Assembly: GCA_017624675.1 (NCBI GenBank)
Contig: JAGAMO010000009.1
Coordinates: 124,001-188,000, forward strand
DNA length: 64,000 bases
Source of the DNA: Clostridia bacterium
GTDB taxonomy: Bacteria; Bacillota; Clostridia; Oscillospirales; Acutalibacteraceae
Direction of reading: 5' to 3'
Shown here: piece by piece, positions 50,534 through 60,524 of the stretch
Layout of the letters: the number at the start of each line of letters is the position of its first letter
How positions within the stretch are numbered: position 1 is the stretch's first letter
Translations under genes and position numbers: made by a program
Notes under the pieces: generated by a model
Database searches by the model: none
What the model saw: only the letters and a program-made list of their open reading frames with translations
Told to the model about the DNA's origin: nothing

Positions 50534-51067
50534 ATGAGTAAAAAAAGACAACAACTAATCAAAATCATTTTAACCGCTTTGCTTATTGCTCTAAATATTA
50601 TTATAGAGCGTGTTCCTGCCTTTAAGGGTGTTAACAACCACATAAGCCTTTCGGTTATAACACTGGGCTTTGCGGCGGTTTATTTGGGAATTGGATATAC
50701 AGTTACCATTGCCGCAATAGGTGACCTTTTGGGCGCACTTATTCTTCCCTTTGGGGCTTACAACCCACTCTTTACCCTTACAAATGCGATTACCGGTTTA
50801 ATTATCGGTGTGGCACTTAGCAAAAAAGCCAGTCTTTTAAACATTTCTTTGGGTGTTCTTGCAAACAAGGTTATCTGCACTTTATGTTTAAATACCCTTT
50901 GGATAGCAATTTTCTATTCGGGCGGTCTTCACGCTTTCCCCGCAATGTTTGTGACCCGTATAGAACAGGCAGTTATTATGACTATAACCGAAATTGCAGT
51001 TTTGGTATTGCTTTACTGGGAGAAAAGCCGTATAAGACACTCACTTGATAGGGCGGTAAAACTTTAA
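50534..51067 (+). CDS. folT: Folate-specific ECF transporter S component
   Basis: 177 residues, six predicted TM helices (IILTALLIALNIIIERV first), with the conserved family block LGDLLGALILPFGAYNPLFTLTN. This is the substrate-binding subunit for energy-coupling-factor folate uptake; shared EcfA/EcfT subunits are not in the window. The start is ATG 50534 after AGGAGG; the open frame back to 50369 translates the riboswitch and is not coding. Confidence 0.92.
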   Translation: MSKKRQQLIKIILTALLIALNIIIERVPAFKGVNNHISLSVITLGFAAVYLGIGYTVTIAAIGDLLGALILPFGAYNPLFTLTNAITGLIIGVALSKKASLLNISLGVLANKVICTLCLNTLWIAIFYSGGLHAFPAMFVTRIEQAVIMTITEIAVLVLLYWEKSRIRHSLDRAVKL

Positions 51068-51085
51068 AATCAAAGGATTTTTAAG

Positions 51086-52252
51086 ATGAAAAAAATCAAG
51101 GAAGTTTTAAAATGGAGTTTGATTTGCCTCCTTACGGGCTTGTTTGGAGGAATTATTGGAGCGCTGTTTGCACACAGCGTTTCTTTTGTTACAAATTTAC
51201 GCTCCTCTAACCCTTGGTTGCTTTATTTCTTACCCGTTGCGGGTCTTTTGACCGTTTTGATTTACAAGACACTTAAAACCACCGGCCTTAGCACCAACAA
51301 TGTTTTAAAATCCTTGAAAGAGGGCGAGGGCGTTTCCGCTTTACTGTTACCCGCCGTTTTTTCGGGTGCGGTTTTAACCCATCTTTGCGGCGGCTCGGCA
51401 GGGCGTGAGGGTGCGGCGCTTCAAATGGGCGGCGGTTTTGCAAAGTTTCTGTCTAAAATCTTTAAACTTGATAACGAAGAATCGAAAATTGCCGTTATTT
51501 GTGGTATGGCGGCATTTTTCTCTGCCCTTTTTGGAACTCCTTTGGGTGCGGGAATTTTCGTTCTTGAGGTTGTTTTTAATAAAAAGTTAAGCTTTAAAGC
51601 CTTTATTCCGTCCCTTGTTTCGTCCTTTACCGCATTTATCGTGGCTCAAGGTCTTTTAGTTCACCCCGAGCGATTTAATATGGCCTTACCCTCATTTTCC
51701 GTAACCCTTTTGTGGAAAATCGTGATTTTAATGATTTTGTCTTGTGGTGTGTGTCTTATCTTTGTTAATGCCCTGCATTTTGCCGAGCATTTTATGAAAC
51801 GCACATTTAAAAACCATTATCTGAAAATTGCAGTCGGTGCTATCATCATAATCGCACTCACATTTATAGTGGGCACAAAAGACTATAACGGTGGCGGACT
51901 TGACATTGTGGAAAAGGTATTTTCTCACAGCCAAGTTAAAAACGAAGCTTTTTTACTCAAAATTCTTTTCACAGCAATAACCGTTGCGGCAGGCTTTAAG
52001 GGCGGCGAAATTGTTCCTACAATTTTCATCGGCGCAACCTTTGGCGGCGCAGTGGCTTTGATTTTAGGTTTGGGTGCGCCCTTTGGTGCGGCTTTAGGTG
52101 TTGCAGTTCTTTTCTGCGGCGCCACAAACTGCCCCGTTGCAACCGTTCTTTTGTGCTCTGAAATGTTCGGCTTTAAAGGAATTTTATATTTTGCGGCGGC
52201 TAGTTTAATCGCCACATATTTAACGGGCAAAAAGAGACTATATAATGTATGA
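51086..52252 (+). CDS. CLC-family anion channel/antiporter
   Basis: 388 residues with about ten TM helices. GGSAGREGAALQMGG (anion-pathway GREGP-like loop), GTPLGAGIFVLEV and GGEIVPTIFIGATFGG are the three CLC signatures. No C-terminal CBS domains. The gating Glu of GREG is present, suggesting an H+-coupled antiporter. Whether it prefers chloride or fluoride cannot be decided; no fluoride riboswitch was seen upstream. It follows folT by 18 bases. Confidence 0.9.
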   Translation: MKKIKEVLKWSLICLLTGLFGGIIGALFAHSVSFVTNLRSSNPWLLYFLPVAGLLTVLIYKTLKTTGLSTNNVLKSLKEGEGVSALLLPAVFSGAVLTHLCGGSAGREGAALQMGGGFAKFLSKIFKLDNEESKIAVICGMAAFFSALFGTPLGAGIFVLEVVFNKKLSFKAFIPSLVSSFTAFIVAQGLLVHPERFNMALPSFSVTLLWKIVILMILSCGVCLIFVNALHFAEHFMKRTFKNHYLKIAVGAIIIIALTFIVGTKDYNGGGLDIVEKVFSHSQVKNEAFLLKILFTAITVAAGFKGGEIVPTIFIGATFGGAVALILGLGAPFGAALGVAVLFCGATNCPVATVLLCSEMFGFKGILYFAAASLIATYLTGKKRLYNV

Positions 52253-52286
52253 AAAAAAATCAGTCGGCTTAAACCGACTGATTTTT
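52253..52286. terminator. Bidirectional terminator between clc and plsC
   Basis: AAAAATCAGTCGG and CCGACTGATTTTT form a 13-bp stem around CTTAAA. The minus-strand plsC stop codon (52269-52271) lies inside the loop. Confidence 0.9.
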
Positions 52287-53102
52287 AATTTCCTCTAAAT
52301 TTTCTTCCATCATTTTATGTATTATATCGCCGAGTTCTGCTGTTGTCATATCCTCAAAAAATTCAGGTCTTATAACCTCAATAAGTCTTAAATTCACAAC
52401 CGTTTTTCTGCGAAACATATTTTTAGTTATCCTTTTTGTGTTGTGAAGAACGCAAACGGCAACAGACTTTTTAGACTTTAATGCAATTTTTAGTGAGCCG
52501 TTTCTAAAGGGCAACAGTTCATCGGTTTTGCTGGTATACCCTTCGGGGAAAACCGCCACAGAACGCTCATCCGATTTTAAATATTTTATGGCGGAAATTA
52601 TTGTTTTTGCTGCTTCACGGTCGTTTTCACGGTCGATAAAAAGACACGAAAGCAAGTGCATTGCCTTTGCAATAAAGGGCAGTTCCTCCAAAATATCCTT
52701 TTTGCCAATAAAACTCAAATTTTTGTCGGGGAAAGCCGAAATTATAACAGCGGGGTCAAGGTCGTGCTGATGGTTGCAAACAAAAAGCATATTTTCATCG
52801 CTTTTCATTTTCTCCAAACCCTCAAAATTAAACTCAACCCTCATAACCGAAAGTGCAATGGGTAAAGAGTGCTTAACAAGGAATCTGAAAAACCGCTCCC
52901 CCTTGGGTGCTTTTTTTATGCTCGTGAATAGTATCATTAAAACGAGTGTGATAAACTGCAAAAGCACCAATGCCACAAAAAAGCCTATAAAAACAAGGGG
53001 CACAGCCCACACGCCGTAGCTCTGGCTGAAGAGGGGAGAAATTCTATCAAAAATCAACACACCCACAGCGCTTAAAATTAAATATAATTTACATGCGGTC
53101 AT
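52269..53102 (-). CDS. plsC: 1-acyl-sn-glycerol-3-phosphate acyltransferase
   Basis: 277 residues: one or two N-terminal TM helices (about 7-60), then the acyltransferase motifs NHQHDLDPAVI (NHX4D, residues about 110-116), GKKDILEELPFIAKA and FPEGYTSKTDELLPFRNG. It makes phosphatidic acid. It is the last gene of the recA-cysS operon, 9 bases after a small DUF6472-like gene. Confidence 0.9.
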   Translation of the reverse strand: MTACKLYLILSAVGVLIFDRISPLFSQSYGVWAVPLVFIGFFVALVLLQFITLVLMILFTSIKKAPKGERFFRFLVKHSLPIALSVMRVEFNFEGLEKMKSDENMLFVCNHQHDLDPAVIISAFPDKNLSFIGKKDILEELPFIAKAMHLLSCLFIDRENDREAAKTIISAIKYLKSDERSVAVFPEGYTSKTDELLPFRNGSLKIALKSKKSVAVCVLHNTKRITKNMFRRKTVVNLRLIEVIRPEFFEDMTTAELGDIIHKMMEENLEEIKNQSV

Positions 53103-53111
53103 TTTTTCACC

Positions 53112-53285
53112 TCAGTTTTGTCGTCGAACTATAGCATATTCATCATCAAGTCTGAAATAGGGGCAGGACTTATTATCGCCCCTTAAAAATCTACCCATTT
53201 CGTCCTCGTCGATAGGAGCATCGCAAAAATATTCCTGCAATTCATCATCAAGCACAAAATTAACACAACTGTCGCAAATACTCAA
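53112..53285 (-). CDS. Small Cys-rich DUF6472-like protein
   Basis: 57 residues from TTG 53285: MSICDSCVNFVLDDELQEYF then CDAPIDEDEMGRFLRGDNKS and CPYFRLDDEYAIVRRQN. Four Cys (C4, C7, C21, C41) suggest a small metal site. The pattern C-x2-C...YFC...DEDEM-x-RF...CPYF...DEY matches a short family seen in Oscillospirales. The TTG start overlaps the rsmI stop (TTGA), and AAGGAG lies 8 bases upstream, so translation is coupled. Unknown function. Confidence 0.75.
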   Translation of the reverse strand: MSICDSCVNFVLDDELQEYFCDAPIDEDEMGRFLRGDNKSCPYFRLDDEYAIVRRQN

Positions 53286-54100
53286 TTTAAAATCTCCTTG
53301 TAAATATCGCCCTTTTTAATTCCTGTGATTTTTGCCGCCTCTTTGGCAGACATTGACGCCGACTCACCCTTGTCCATCAAACCTTTGGCGATTTCGACAG
53401 CATCTTTTAGGGTGTATTCCTCTTTAATTTCCTTGGCGCCTTTAACGATTAACACAAACTCGCCCTTGGGCGGGTTTATTTCATATTCAGCCAAAGCACC
53501 GCTTAGGGTGGTTATGAAAACATTTTCGTGAATTTTGGTAAGCTCTTTCACAAGGGCAATCTCCCTATCACCGAAAACCTGTAACATATCCTTTAAGGTT
53601 GTTTGCAATTTGTGGGGTGCCTCGTAAAAAACCATTGTTCGTTTTTCAAGTTTTAACTCATCCAAATGCTCTTTTCGGCTGAGCTTGTTAACCGATAAAA
53701 ATCCCTCGAAACAAAATCTGCCTGTGGGGAAACCCGAAATTGCCAAAGCGGTTGCAACGGCGGTGGGGCCCGGTACCGACTCGATTTCCACCCCTGCCTC
53801 ATGGCATTTTCTGACCAAATCTTCGCCGGGGTCGGATATTGCGGGCATACCCGCATCACTAACCAAAGCGCAAGACTCGCCCTTTAAAATACGCTCGATT
53901 ATAATATCGTCTTTAAGGCCCTTATTGTGCTCGAAATAAGAAACCATTTCTTTTTTTATCTCAAAGCGGTTAAGAAGTTTTAAAGTAACCCTTGTATCCT
54001 CGGCGGCAATAAAATCCACCTTTTGGAGTGTCTCCAAACCACGAGGACTTATATCCCCCAAATTGCCGATGGGCGTTCCCACAACATAAAGTTTTCCCAT
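53282..54100 (-). CDS. rsmI: 16S rRNA (cytidine(1402)-2'-O)-methyltransferase
   Basis: 272 residues. MGKLYVVGTPIGNLGDISPR at the N-terminus, AAEDTRVTLKLLNRF, LVSDAGMPAISDPG and EAPHKLQTTL identify RsmI of the tetrapyrrole methylase fold. It methylates C1402 in the decoding centre. It starts one base after the trmN6-like stop. Confidence 0.95.
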   Translation of the reverse strand: MGKLYVVGTPIGNLGDISPRGLETLQKVDFIAAEDTRVTLKLLNRFEIKKEMVSYFEHNKGLKDDIIIERILKGESCALVSDAGMPAISDPGEDLVRKCHEAGVEIESVPGPTAVATALAISGFPTGRFCFEGFLSVNKLSRKEHLDELKLEKRTMVFYEAPHKLQTTLKDMLQVFGDREIALVKELTKIHENVFITTLSGALAEYEINPPKGEFVLIVKGAKEIKEEYTLKDAVEIAKGLMDKGESASMSAKEAAKITGIKKGDIYKEILN

Positions 54101-54101
54101 A

Positions 54102-54833
54102 TTATAGGTACGCCTCCTTATACGCTCCGTAAATTTCTATCATTTCACGTGACAGCCCACCATCTTCTTCAACATAAAGGGTCGGCTCAATTCTAAGTCC
54201 TATGTTGCCCGAGCGTCTGCCCTCAACCAACACAAGCCAAGGTTCCTCGCCCTTTCTTTGACAAACAAGTCGCAGTCTCTTAGGCTCGACCTTGTGTTTT
54301 GTCATAAGACTCATCAGTTCAGACAGCCTTTCAGGGCGGTGGCACATACAAAGTCTGCCGCCTGTTTGCAAAAGCTTAGCGCCCACCGATACAATATCCT
54401 CTAAGGTGCACTCGGTCTCGTGACGGGCAACCTGTAAAACCCTGTCAGGATTTTTGAGTCCCCCGTTTGGTGCCTTGTAAGGCGGATTGCAGGTAACAAG
54501 GGTATGACAACCAAACTCCACCTTGCCCTTTAAATCGGTAAGGTTAGAGTTAATAATCTTAAGATTCTCTATGTTTTGCTCGGCAACGGTTTTGGTTGCA
54601 ATAATTGTTGCCTCGTCGCTTATATCAACGCCTACGGCAGAAGAACAGTTGCCCTCTCTTAGCATTAAAAGAGGAATTATTCCACAGCCTGTTCCCAAAT
54701 CCACCAGCTTGTCCCTTTTTTTAGGTCTCGCAAAATGGCTTAAAAGCACCGCATCGGTGCCAAAGGTGTGATGGTCGGTAACATAGACGAAAAAGCCCTT
54801 TCCCAAGGGCTCTTTTCTTAAATTCTGCTCCAT
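54102..54833 (-). CDS. tRNA1(Val) (adenine(37)-N6)-methyltransferase-like
   Basis: 243 residues, class I methyltransferase. HTFGTDAVLLSHFARPKKRDKLVDLGTGCGIIPLLM is the SAM-binding region and TLVTCNPPYKAP gives the NPPY catalytic motif of N6-adenine methyltransferases. It resembles the TrmN6/YfiC family and Firmicutes YabB, usually next to rsmI as here. It overlaps the cysS stop by 16 bases. Confidence 0.85.
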   Translation of the reverse strand: MEQNLRKEPLGKGFFVYVTDHHTFGTDAVLLSHFARPKKRDKLVDLGTGCGIIPLLMLREGNCSSAVGVDISDEATIIATKTVAEQNIENLKIINSNLTDLKGKVEFGCHTLVTCNPPYKAPNGGLKNPDRVLQVARHETECTLEDIVSVGAKLLQTGGRLCMCHRPERLSELMSLMTKHKVEPKRLRLVCQRKGEEPWLVLVEGRRSGNIGLRIEPTLYVEEDGGLSREMIEIYGAYKEAYL

Positions 54834-56203
54834 TTTACACCCTGAGGAGTGTCTTCAAGCACAATTCCCATTTCCTTTAACTGGTCACGGATTTCGTCTG
54901 CACGTTTGAAATCTTTTGACTTACGGGCGTTTGTTCTCTCCTCAATTAAAGCCTCAATTTCGCTATCAAGTGCTTCGGTTTTGCGGTTGTAAACCAAACC
55001 TAAAACGCCTGTTAACTGGTCGAATATATCAGCACAAGCCTCAAGTGTGGCTTTACCTGCACCGTTTGCAATGGCGGTGTTAATATCACGAACAAGAACG
55101 AAAACTGCAGCCAAAGCGTCGGCAGTATTTAAATCGTCCTCCATAGCGGCGATAAATTCTTGCTTTCTTTCCTCAATAAATGCGGGAATTTCGCCGCCCT
55201 CAGCAGCATTTTTTAGCGCAAAATCAATATTGTCACGGCAGGTGTAAAGTCGCTCTAAAGAGTTCTTTGCCTGTTCGATAATATCAACAGAGTAGTTGAT
55301 AGGACTGCGGTATTGAGAGGAAATGAGGAAATAACGAATAGGCTCGTAACCGAATTTCTCAGCAACATCACGAACAGTGAAGAAGTTATTTAAAGACTTA
55401 GACATCTTGTGGTTATCAACATTGATAAAGCCGTTGTGCATCCAATAGTGAGCAAACTCACAGCCGTTTGCCGCCTCACTCTGAGCAATTTCGTTTTCGT
55501 GGTGGGGGAAAATAAGGTCAAGACCGCCGCAGTGAATGTCGATAGTCTTACCCAAATATCTACCCGCCATAGCCGAGCACTCAATATGCCAACCGGGTCT
55601 GCCCTTGCCCCAAGGAGATTCCCAATAAGGCTCTCCCTCTTTTGCCGATTTCCAAAGACAGAAGTCCATTTGGTCTTCTTTTAAGGTGTCAACATTAAGT
55701 CGCTCACTGGCACCTGCCTCCAAATCCTCTAAAGGCTGATGGGAAAGTTTGCCGTAGCCCTCAAATTTCTTGGCACGATAGTAAACATCACCCTTAGACT
55801 CATAAGCATAGCCGTTATCAATAAGAGAAGAAATAATATTCTGAATCTGCTCGATATTCTCAGTGGCTCTTGGGTGAACGGTGGCTTCACGCACGTTAAG
55901 ACCCTTAGCGTCGGTCCAGAATTCGCCTATAAAACGCTCTGCCACCTCGGGAACGGTTATGCCCTCGGCATTGGCTTTGTTAATTAGTTTATCGTCAATA
56001 TCGGTAAAGTTCTGAACGAAATTAACCTTAAAACCACGCCATTCAAAATAACGGCGAAGCACGTCGAAAACGCAAAGAGGTCGCGCATTTCCAATGTGTA
56101 TGTAGTTATAAACCGTAGGACCGCAGGCGTAGATTTTAACCTCGCCTTCGGTTATGGGTTTAAATTCGTCTTTACTTCTTGTTAGTGTATTAAAAATTTT
56201 CAT
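54818..56203 (-). CDS. cysS: Cysteinyl-tRNA synthetase
   Basis: 461 residues, class I synthetase: [16 protein letters not shown] (HIGH-type), zinc-binding [10 protein letters not shown] and [18 protein letters not shown] (KMSKS), C-terminal anticodon domain. It lies directly after cysE (11-base gap), the usual cysE-cysS pair of Clostridia. Complete. Confidence 0.96.
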   Translation of the reverse strand: MKIFNTLTRSKDEFKPITEGEVKIYACGPTVYNYIHIGNARPLCVFDVLRRYFEWRGFKVNFVQNFTDIDDKLINKANAEGITVPEVAERFIGEFWTDAKGLNVREATVHPRATENIEQIQNIISSLIDNGYAYESKGDVYYRAKKFEGYGKLSHQPLEDLEAGASERLNVDTLKEDQMDFCLWKSAKEGEPYWESPWGKGRPGWHIECSAMAGRYLGKTIDIHCGGLDLIFPHHENEIAQSEAANGCEFAHYWMHNGFINVDNHKMSKSLNNFFTVRDVAEKFGYEPIRYFLISSQYRSPINYSVDIIEQAKNSLERLYTCRDNIDFALKNAAEGGEIPAFIEERKQEFIAAMEDDLNTADALAAVFVLVRDINTAIANGAGKATLEACADIFDQLTGVLGLVYNRKTEALDSEIEALIEERTNARKSKDFKRADEIRDQLKEMGIVLEDTPQGVKWSRI

Positions 56204-56214
56204 CTTTTTGCTCC

Positions 56215-56844
56215 TTAAGCTTTGGTTAAACGCTCTAATTCGGCTAAACGGGACTCGATAGCATCCATTTTTTGTTTCACAGGGTCAGGAATATGGATTT
56301 GGTCGAGAGAGTTGTTTACGACCTTTTTACCGTCCTGACGAACAACACGGGCCGGAACACCCACAACGGTTGAGTTGGGTGGTACCTCCTCTAAAACAAC
56401 CGCACCTGCGGCAACACGGGAATTATCCCCGATTTTAAAGGGACCCAACACCTTAGCACCCGCGCTAATCATAACATTGTTGCCAATGGTGGGGTGGCGT
56501 TTGCCTGTGTCTTTACCCGTTCCGCCCAAGGTAACGCCTTGGTAAATTAAAACATCATCGCCAATTTCGGTGGTTTCACCTATTACGATACCTGTTCCGT
56601 GGTCTATAACCAAGCGTCTGCCGATGGTGGCGCCGGGGTGAATTTCAATGCCTGTCTTTCGAGCGGCACTTTGAGAAATAAGCCTTGCTATAAAGTGGTG
56701 ACCGTGGCGATAAAAGAAATTCGCGCGGCGGTACATTCTTATAGCCTTAAAGCCTGGGTATAAAAAGTAGATTTCAAGGTCGCTTTTTGCCGCGGGGTCG
56801 CGGTCGCGGAATGCCTTGATATCCTCTTTTAATCTTTCAAACAT
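56215..56844 (-). CDS. cysE: Serine O-acetyltransferase
   Basis: 209 residues, left-handed beta-helix hexapeptide enzyme. EIHPGATIGRRLVIDHGTGIVIGETTEIGDDVLIYQGVTLGGTG gives the catalytic His and repeats. The short N-terminal domain is of the EpsC/Clostridia type. It makes O-acetylserine for cysteine synthesis, fitting with cysS downstream. Confidence 0.94.
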   Translation of the reverse strand: MFERLKEDIKAFRDRDPAAKSDLEIYFLYPGFKAIRMYRRANFFYRHGHHFIARLISQSAARKTGIEIHPGATIGRRLVIDHGTGIVIGETTEIGDDVLIYQGVTLGGTGKDTGKRHPTIGNNVMISAGAKVLGPFKIGDNSRVAAGAVVLEEVPPNSTVVGVPARVVRQDGKKVVNNSLDQIHIPDPVKQKMDAIESRLAELERLTKA

Positions 56845-56854
56845 AAACTGCCTC

Positions 56855-57451
56855 CTATTTTGAGGAATTAATATACTGCTTACTGCCGTTAAGGTAGATT
56901 AAACCCGATACAGTACATAATACGGCGCTAATCCAGAAAAGTGCACAAATAATTATATCACAAACATTTACAAATGCGGGTGCGTCAATGCCGAAATCTT
57001 TAATAAGGGTGTAAGCGAAAAGTGCAATTACGATACCTGCCATCTGGCTTACAGTCTTACACTTGCCCCAAATGTTAGCGGCAATAACCTTTCCACCACT
57101 GGATACAACCACCAGACGGATGGAAGACACCATAAATTCTCTAAAAAGAACGATAAATGTTATTAATGTTATCTGCAAACATATTACGGGCTTGTCGGCA
57201 TACATACAAATAAAGCCTAAATATGCAGAGGTGGTGAGCATTTTATCGGCAAGAGGGTCTAAGAATTTACCAAAGTCGGTAACAAGATTATATTTTCTTG
57301 CCATTTTGCCGTCTATCATATCAGTGAGGGATGCCGCGATAAACAAAACAAGTGAAATTAAGTAGTGATAAGGGAAATTGAAAACCATTGTTGCCATGAA
57401 AATTGGGGTTGCTATCATTCTTGCTACTGTTAATTTGTTTGGTGTGTTCAT
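56855..57451 (-). CDS. pgsA: CDP-diacylglycerol--glycerol-3-phosphate 3-phosphatidyltransferase
   Basis: 198 residues, about five TM helices. CDP-alcohol phosphatidyltransferase motif in SLTDMIDGKMARKYNLVTDFGKFLDPLADK (DG-x2-AR-x8-G-x3-D-x3-D). It makes phosphatidylglycerol phosphate, the precursor used by the LtaS-like enzyme at 2828-5071. It overlaps the rimO stop by 4 bases. Confidence 0.94.
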   Translation of the reverse strand: MNTPNKLTVARMIATPIFMATMVFNFPYHYLISLVLFIAASLTDMIDGKMARKYNLVTDFGKFLDPLADKMLTTSAYLGFICMYADKPVICLQITLITFIVLFREFMVSSIRLVVVSSGGKVIAANIWGKCKTVSQMAGIVIALFAYTLIKDFGIDAPAFVNVCDIIICALFWISAVLCTVSGLIYLNGSKQYINSSK

Positions 57452-58773
57452 AATTCTAACTCTCCTAATAAATCATAATCTAAACAGTCGTTTATTCTGA
57501 CTGTAACATAATCGCCAATTTTAAGCGGTCTGTCCGACATAAAGAAGGTTTTACCGTCAATTTCGGGAGCATCCCAAGGAGCTCGTCCGAAATAGCATTT
57601 AATGTAATCGTCCCAACCTTCAACCAAAATCTCGGTCAAGACACCTACCTTTTCGGTGTTTTTCTCTGCTGAAATGAGATTTTGCATTTCCATTATATTG
57701 TCGCATCTATCCTGCTTCGTCTGTTCGTCAATTTGTTCAGGCATCAATGCTGCAACCGTATCTTCCTCGGCAGAATAGGTGAAACAACCTAATTTATCAA
57801 ATCTTTTTTCCTTAACAAACTCTGCAAGTTCTACAAATTGCTCGTCGGTTTCACTGGGGAAACCTGTTATAAGGGTTGTTCTAAGGGTTATTTCGGGGAT
57901 TTTCTCCCTGATTTTATCAATGACCGCTGTTATACACTTTTTGTCGCCCTTGCGGTTCATTTTCTTTAAAATATCGTCGTTTATATGCTGAATTGGAATA
58001 TCAAGATATTTAACAAGTTTTTTCTCGTTCTTTATAACCTCTAAAAGCGAGTCGGTTATTTTTTCGGGGTATGTATAAAGTGTTCTAATCCAGTGAAGAC
58101 CCTCAATTTTGCAAAGCTCGGTCAGTAACAAGTCTAGCTTTGGCTCGCCGTAAAGATCGGTGCCGTAAGCGGTGGTGTCCTGCGCCACAACTATAAGCTC
58201 GGTAACACCCTTTGATGCTAATTCCTTTGCCTCGGCAACACAGTCTTCAATGGTTCTGCTCCTCATTCTGCCACGAATTTTAGGAATTGCACAGTAACTG
58301 CAACAGTTATCACAACCGTCACCCACCTTTAAATATGCGGTAAAGGGCACACCGCCTAAAATTCTCTCGCCGTTTAAATTCAAATCGTTTTTCTCGCCGT
58401 AATAATTCTGCTTTTCGCCCGAAACCGCTTTTTTCACAATTTCGGCAATCTGCGAATTCGAACCAATTCCAACACAGACATCAACCTCAGGAATCTCCTC
58501 GGTTATATCGTCTCGGTAACGCTCGGCAAGGCAACCCGTAACTATCAGCGCCTTGCAGTTGCCGTCGGTCTTATACTTTGAGGCTTCAAGTATATTTTCA
58601 ATAGCCTCTGCCTTTGCCGACTCAATAAATCCGCAGGTGTTAATTATTATGGCATCCGCCTCGGCTTCGGCAGGGGTAAGTTCTAAACCGCCCTCCACCA
58701 AAAGCGCCAACATTTTTTCGGCGTCAACCTGATTTTTAGGGCATCCTAATGACACCATACAAACCTTTAACAT
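57448..58773 (-). CDS. rimO: Ribosomal protein S12 methylthiotransferase RimO
   Basis: 441 residues: UPF0004 domain (VSLGCPKNQVDAEKM), radical-SAM CxxxCxxC in CDNCCSYCAIPKIRGRMRSR, and a C-terminal TRAM domain. LGCPKN and the GRMRSR context match RimO rather than MiaB. It adds a methylthio group to Asp88 of S12. It starts 2 bases after recX. Confidence 0.95.
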   Translation of the reverse strand: MLKVCMVSLGCPKNQVDAEKMLALLVEGGLELTPAEAEADAIIINTCGFIESAKAEAIENILEASKYKTDGNCKALIVTGCLAERYRDDITEEIPEVDVCVGIGSNSQIAEIVKKAVSGEKQNYYGEKNDLNLNGERILGGVPFTAYLKVGDGCDNCCSYCAIPKIRGRMRSRTIEDCVAEAKELASKGVTELIVVAQDTTAYGTDLYGEPKLDLLLTELCKIEGLHWIRTLYTYPEKITDSLLEVIKNEKKLVKYLDIPIQHINDDILKKMNRKGDKKCITAVIDKIREKIPEITLRTTLITGFPSETDEQFVELAEFVKEKRFDKLGCFTYSAEEDTVAALMPEQIDEQTKQDRCDNIMEMQNLISAEKNTEKVGVLTEILVEGWDDYIKCYFGRAPWDAPEIDGKTFFMSDRPLKIGDYVTVRINDCLDYDLLGELEL

Positions 58774-58775
58774 TT

Positions 58776-59393
58776 TTAATCCTCACTAAAATCCTCTGTA
58801 TACTTTTTAAGTGCGTTTCTCACATCGCTGTAAGAAAATCCACGGCGTACAAGCGCCGCATAAACCTTGTGATAATTTTCCTTGTCACTCAGTTTCTCTA
58901 AATATTTTCTTTCAATAAGCCTTGAAAGAGTGTCACCCTCGTCGGCCGCGGTTTCTTCTAAAATCTCCTTGCACAAATCATAAGACAAACCTTTTTGCCT
59001 CATTTTTTGCGACGCCGCCCGTTTTGAATTGCCCGAATTTAGAAGCTTTTCGCAAAGCCTTTCGGCATAACGGCGGTCGTCAAGAAGACCAAGGTCTACA
59101 AACTTTGCAATAACGGCGCTACTGGCTTTTTTGTCAAAGCCTTTAAGCACAAGCTTGTCAAAAAGTGCCTTTTCGCTGTAATCCATTCGGTCAAGATACC
59201 ATAAAGCCCTTGACTTTGCCCTCACATAATCCGACTGAAACTTAAGTTCTTTTAATTCTTCACAGTCAAGTTCCAAATCGACATCCAAGCTGTGCTCGGC
59301 GCAAACATCTTTGTCTATTAATATTTCCTCGCCGTTTGAAAGGGAGAGCAAATTTAGGTGAAGCTTAGAGGGTTTAATCTCTGTAATTCTCAT
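58776..59393 (-). CDS. recX: RecX regulatory protein
   Basis: 205 residues of the RecX three-helix repeat fold (KSRALWYLDRMDYSEKALFDKLVLKGFDKKASSAVIAKFVDLGLLDDRRYAERL and a second repeat). RecX modulates RecA filament growth. It shares one base with the recA stop, so it is directly coupled. Confidence 0.92.
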   Translation of the reverse strand: MRITEIKPSKLHLNLLSLSNGEEILIDKDVCAEHSLDVDLELDCEELKELKFQSDYVRAKSRALWYLDRMDYSEKALFDKLVLKGFDKKASSAVIAKFVDLGLLDDRRYAERLCEKLLNSGNSKRAASQKMRQKGLSYDLCKEILEETAADEGDTLSRLIERKYLEKLSDKENYHKVYAALVRRGFSYSDVRNALKKYTEDFSED

Positions 59394-60523
59394 TAATCTT
59401 CGTCAACCGCAATGTCAATATCAACTTTTCTGCGGGGTCTTGAGGTTGGTTCCTCGGGCATAATTTCAATATCGTTGTTTTCCACTACAGCCTCTTCGTC
59501 CGATGTAAGCACTGCGATAATCTTGTTCTCGATTTCCTGTGCCAATTCAGGATTATCCTCAAAGAGTTGTTTTGCATTGTCTCTGCCCTGACCTAAACGG
59601 GTTTCGCCGTAATAGAACCAAGCGCCCGATTTTCTTAAAATGCCAAGTTCAACACCTGCGTCAAGAATTTCGCCTGTGTGACTTATGCCCTTGCCATAGA
59701 TAATATCAAACTCTGCAGTCTTGAATGGAGGGGCAACCTTGTTTTTAACAATTTTCGCGCGGGTGGTGTTACCGATAACCTCAACACCGTCTTTAATAGC
59801 CTCGCCCTTTCTAACGTCAATTCTAACACTTGAGTAGAACTTCAAAGCGCGGCCGCCCGGGGTGGTTTCGGGGTTACCGTACATAACGCCGATTTTCTCA
59901 CGAAGCTGGTTGATGAATATTGCGGCACAGCCTGTTTTTGATAATGCACCAGCCAACTTTCTCATTGCCTGAGACATTAAACGGGCAAGTTGACCCACGT
60001 GGCTGTCGCCCATTTCACCGTCAATTTCAGCCTTGGTAACCAAAGCGGCAACCGAGTCGATAACCAACAATTGAATAGCACCCGAACGTACCAAAGCCTC
60101 GGCAATTTCCAAAGCCTGTTCGCCTGAATCGGGTTGAGCCACCAAGAGGGAGTCAATATCAACACCCAAATTCTCAGCATAAACGGGGTCTAAAGCGTGT
60201 TCAACGTCAATAAATGCGGCGGTGCCACCTGCTTTTTGAGCCTCGGCAACACAGTGAAGCGCAACGGTGGTTTTACCCGAAGATTCAGGTCCGAAAATCT
60301 CAACAATTCTGCCCTTAGGAATACCGCCGATACCGAGAGCCATATCAAGCATAAGTGAGCCTGTTTTAATGTGCTCAACATTCATACCAACATTTTCGCC
60401 CAAAAGCATAACTGCGCCCTTACCGAATTTCTTTTCGATTTGGTCCATCGCTGTTTTAAGGGCTTTTATCTTTTCTTCGTCCTCAACTTTTCTTGCGGGA
60501 GCCTTTCCTTGAACCTTAGCCAT
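59393..60523 (-). CDS. recA: DNA recombinase RecA
   Basis: 376 residues. [20 protein letters not shown] (Walker A), [11 protein letters not shown] (Walker B), [22 protein letters not shown] (L1/L2 region). ATG 60523 (MAKVQGK) is preferred because GGAGG lies just upstream; the longer frame would need a start inside prmC. No intein. The acidic C-terminal tail is normal. Confidence 0.97.
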   Translation of the reverse strand: MAKVQGKAPARKVEDEEKIKALKTAMDQIEKKFGKGAVMLLGENVGMNVEHIKTGSLMLDMALGIGGIPKGRIVEIFGPESSGKTTVALHCVAEAQKAGGTAAFIDVEHALDPVYAENLGVDIDSLLVAQPDSGEQALEIAEALVRSGAIQLLVIDSVAALVTKAEIDGEMGDSHVGQLARLMSQAMRKLAGALSKTGCAAIFINQLREKIGVMYGNPETTPGGRALKFYSSVRIDVRKGEAIKDGVEVIGNTTRAKIVKNKVAPPFKTAEFDIIYGKGISHTGEILDAGVELGILRKSGAWFYYGETRLGQGRDNAKQLFEDNPELAQEIENKIIAVLTSDEEAVVENNDIEIMPEEPTSRPRRKVDIDIAVDED

Positions 60524-60524
60524 T

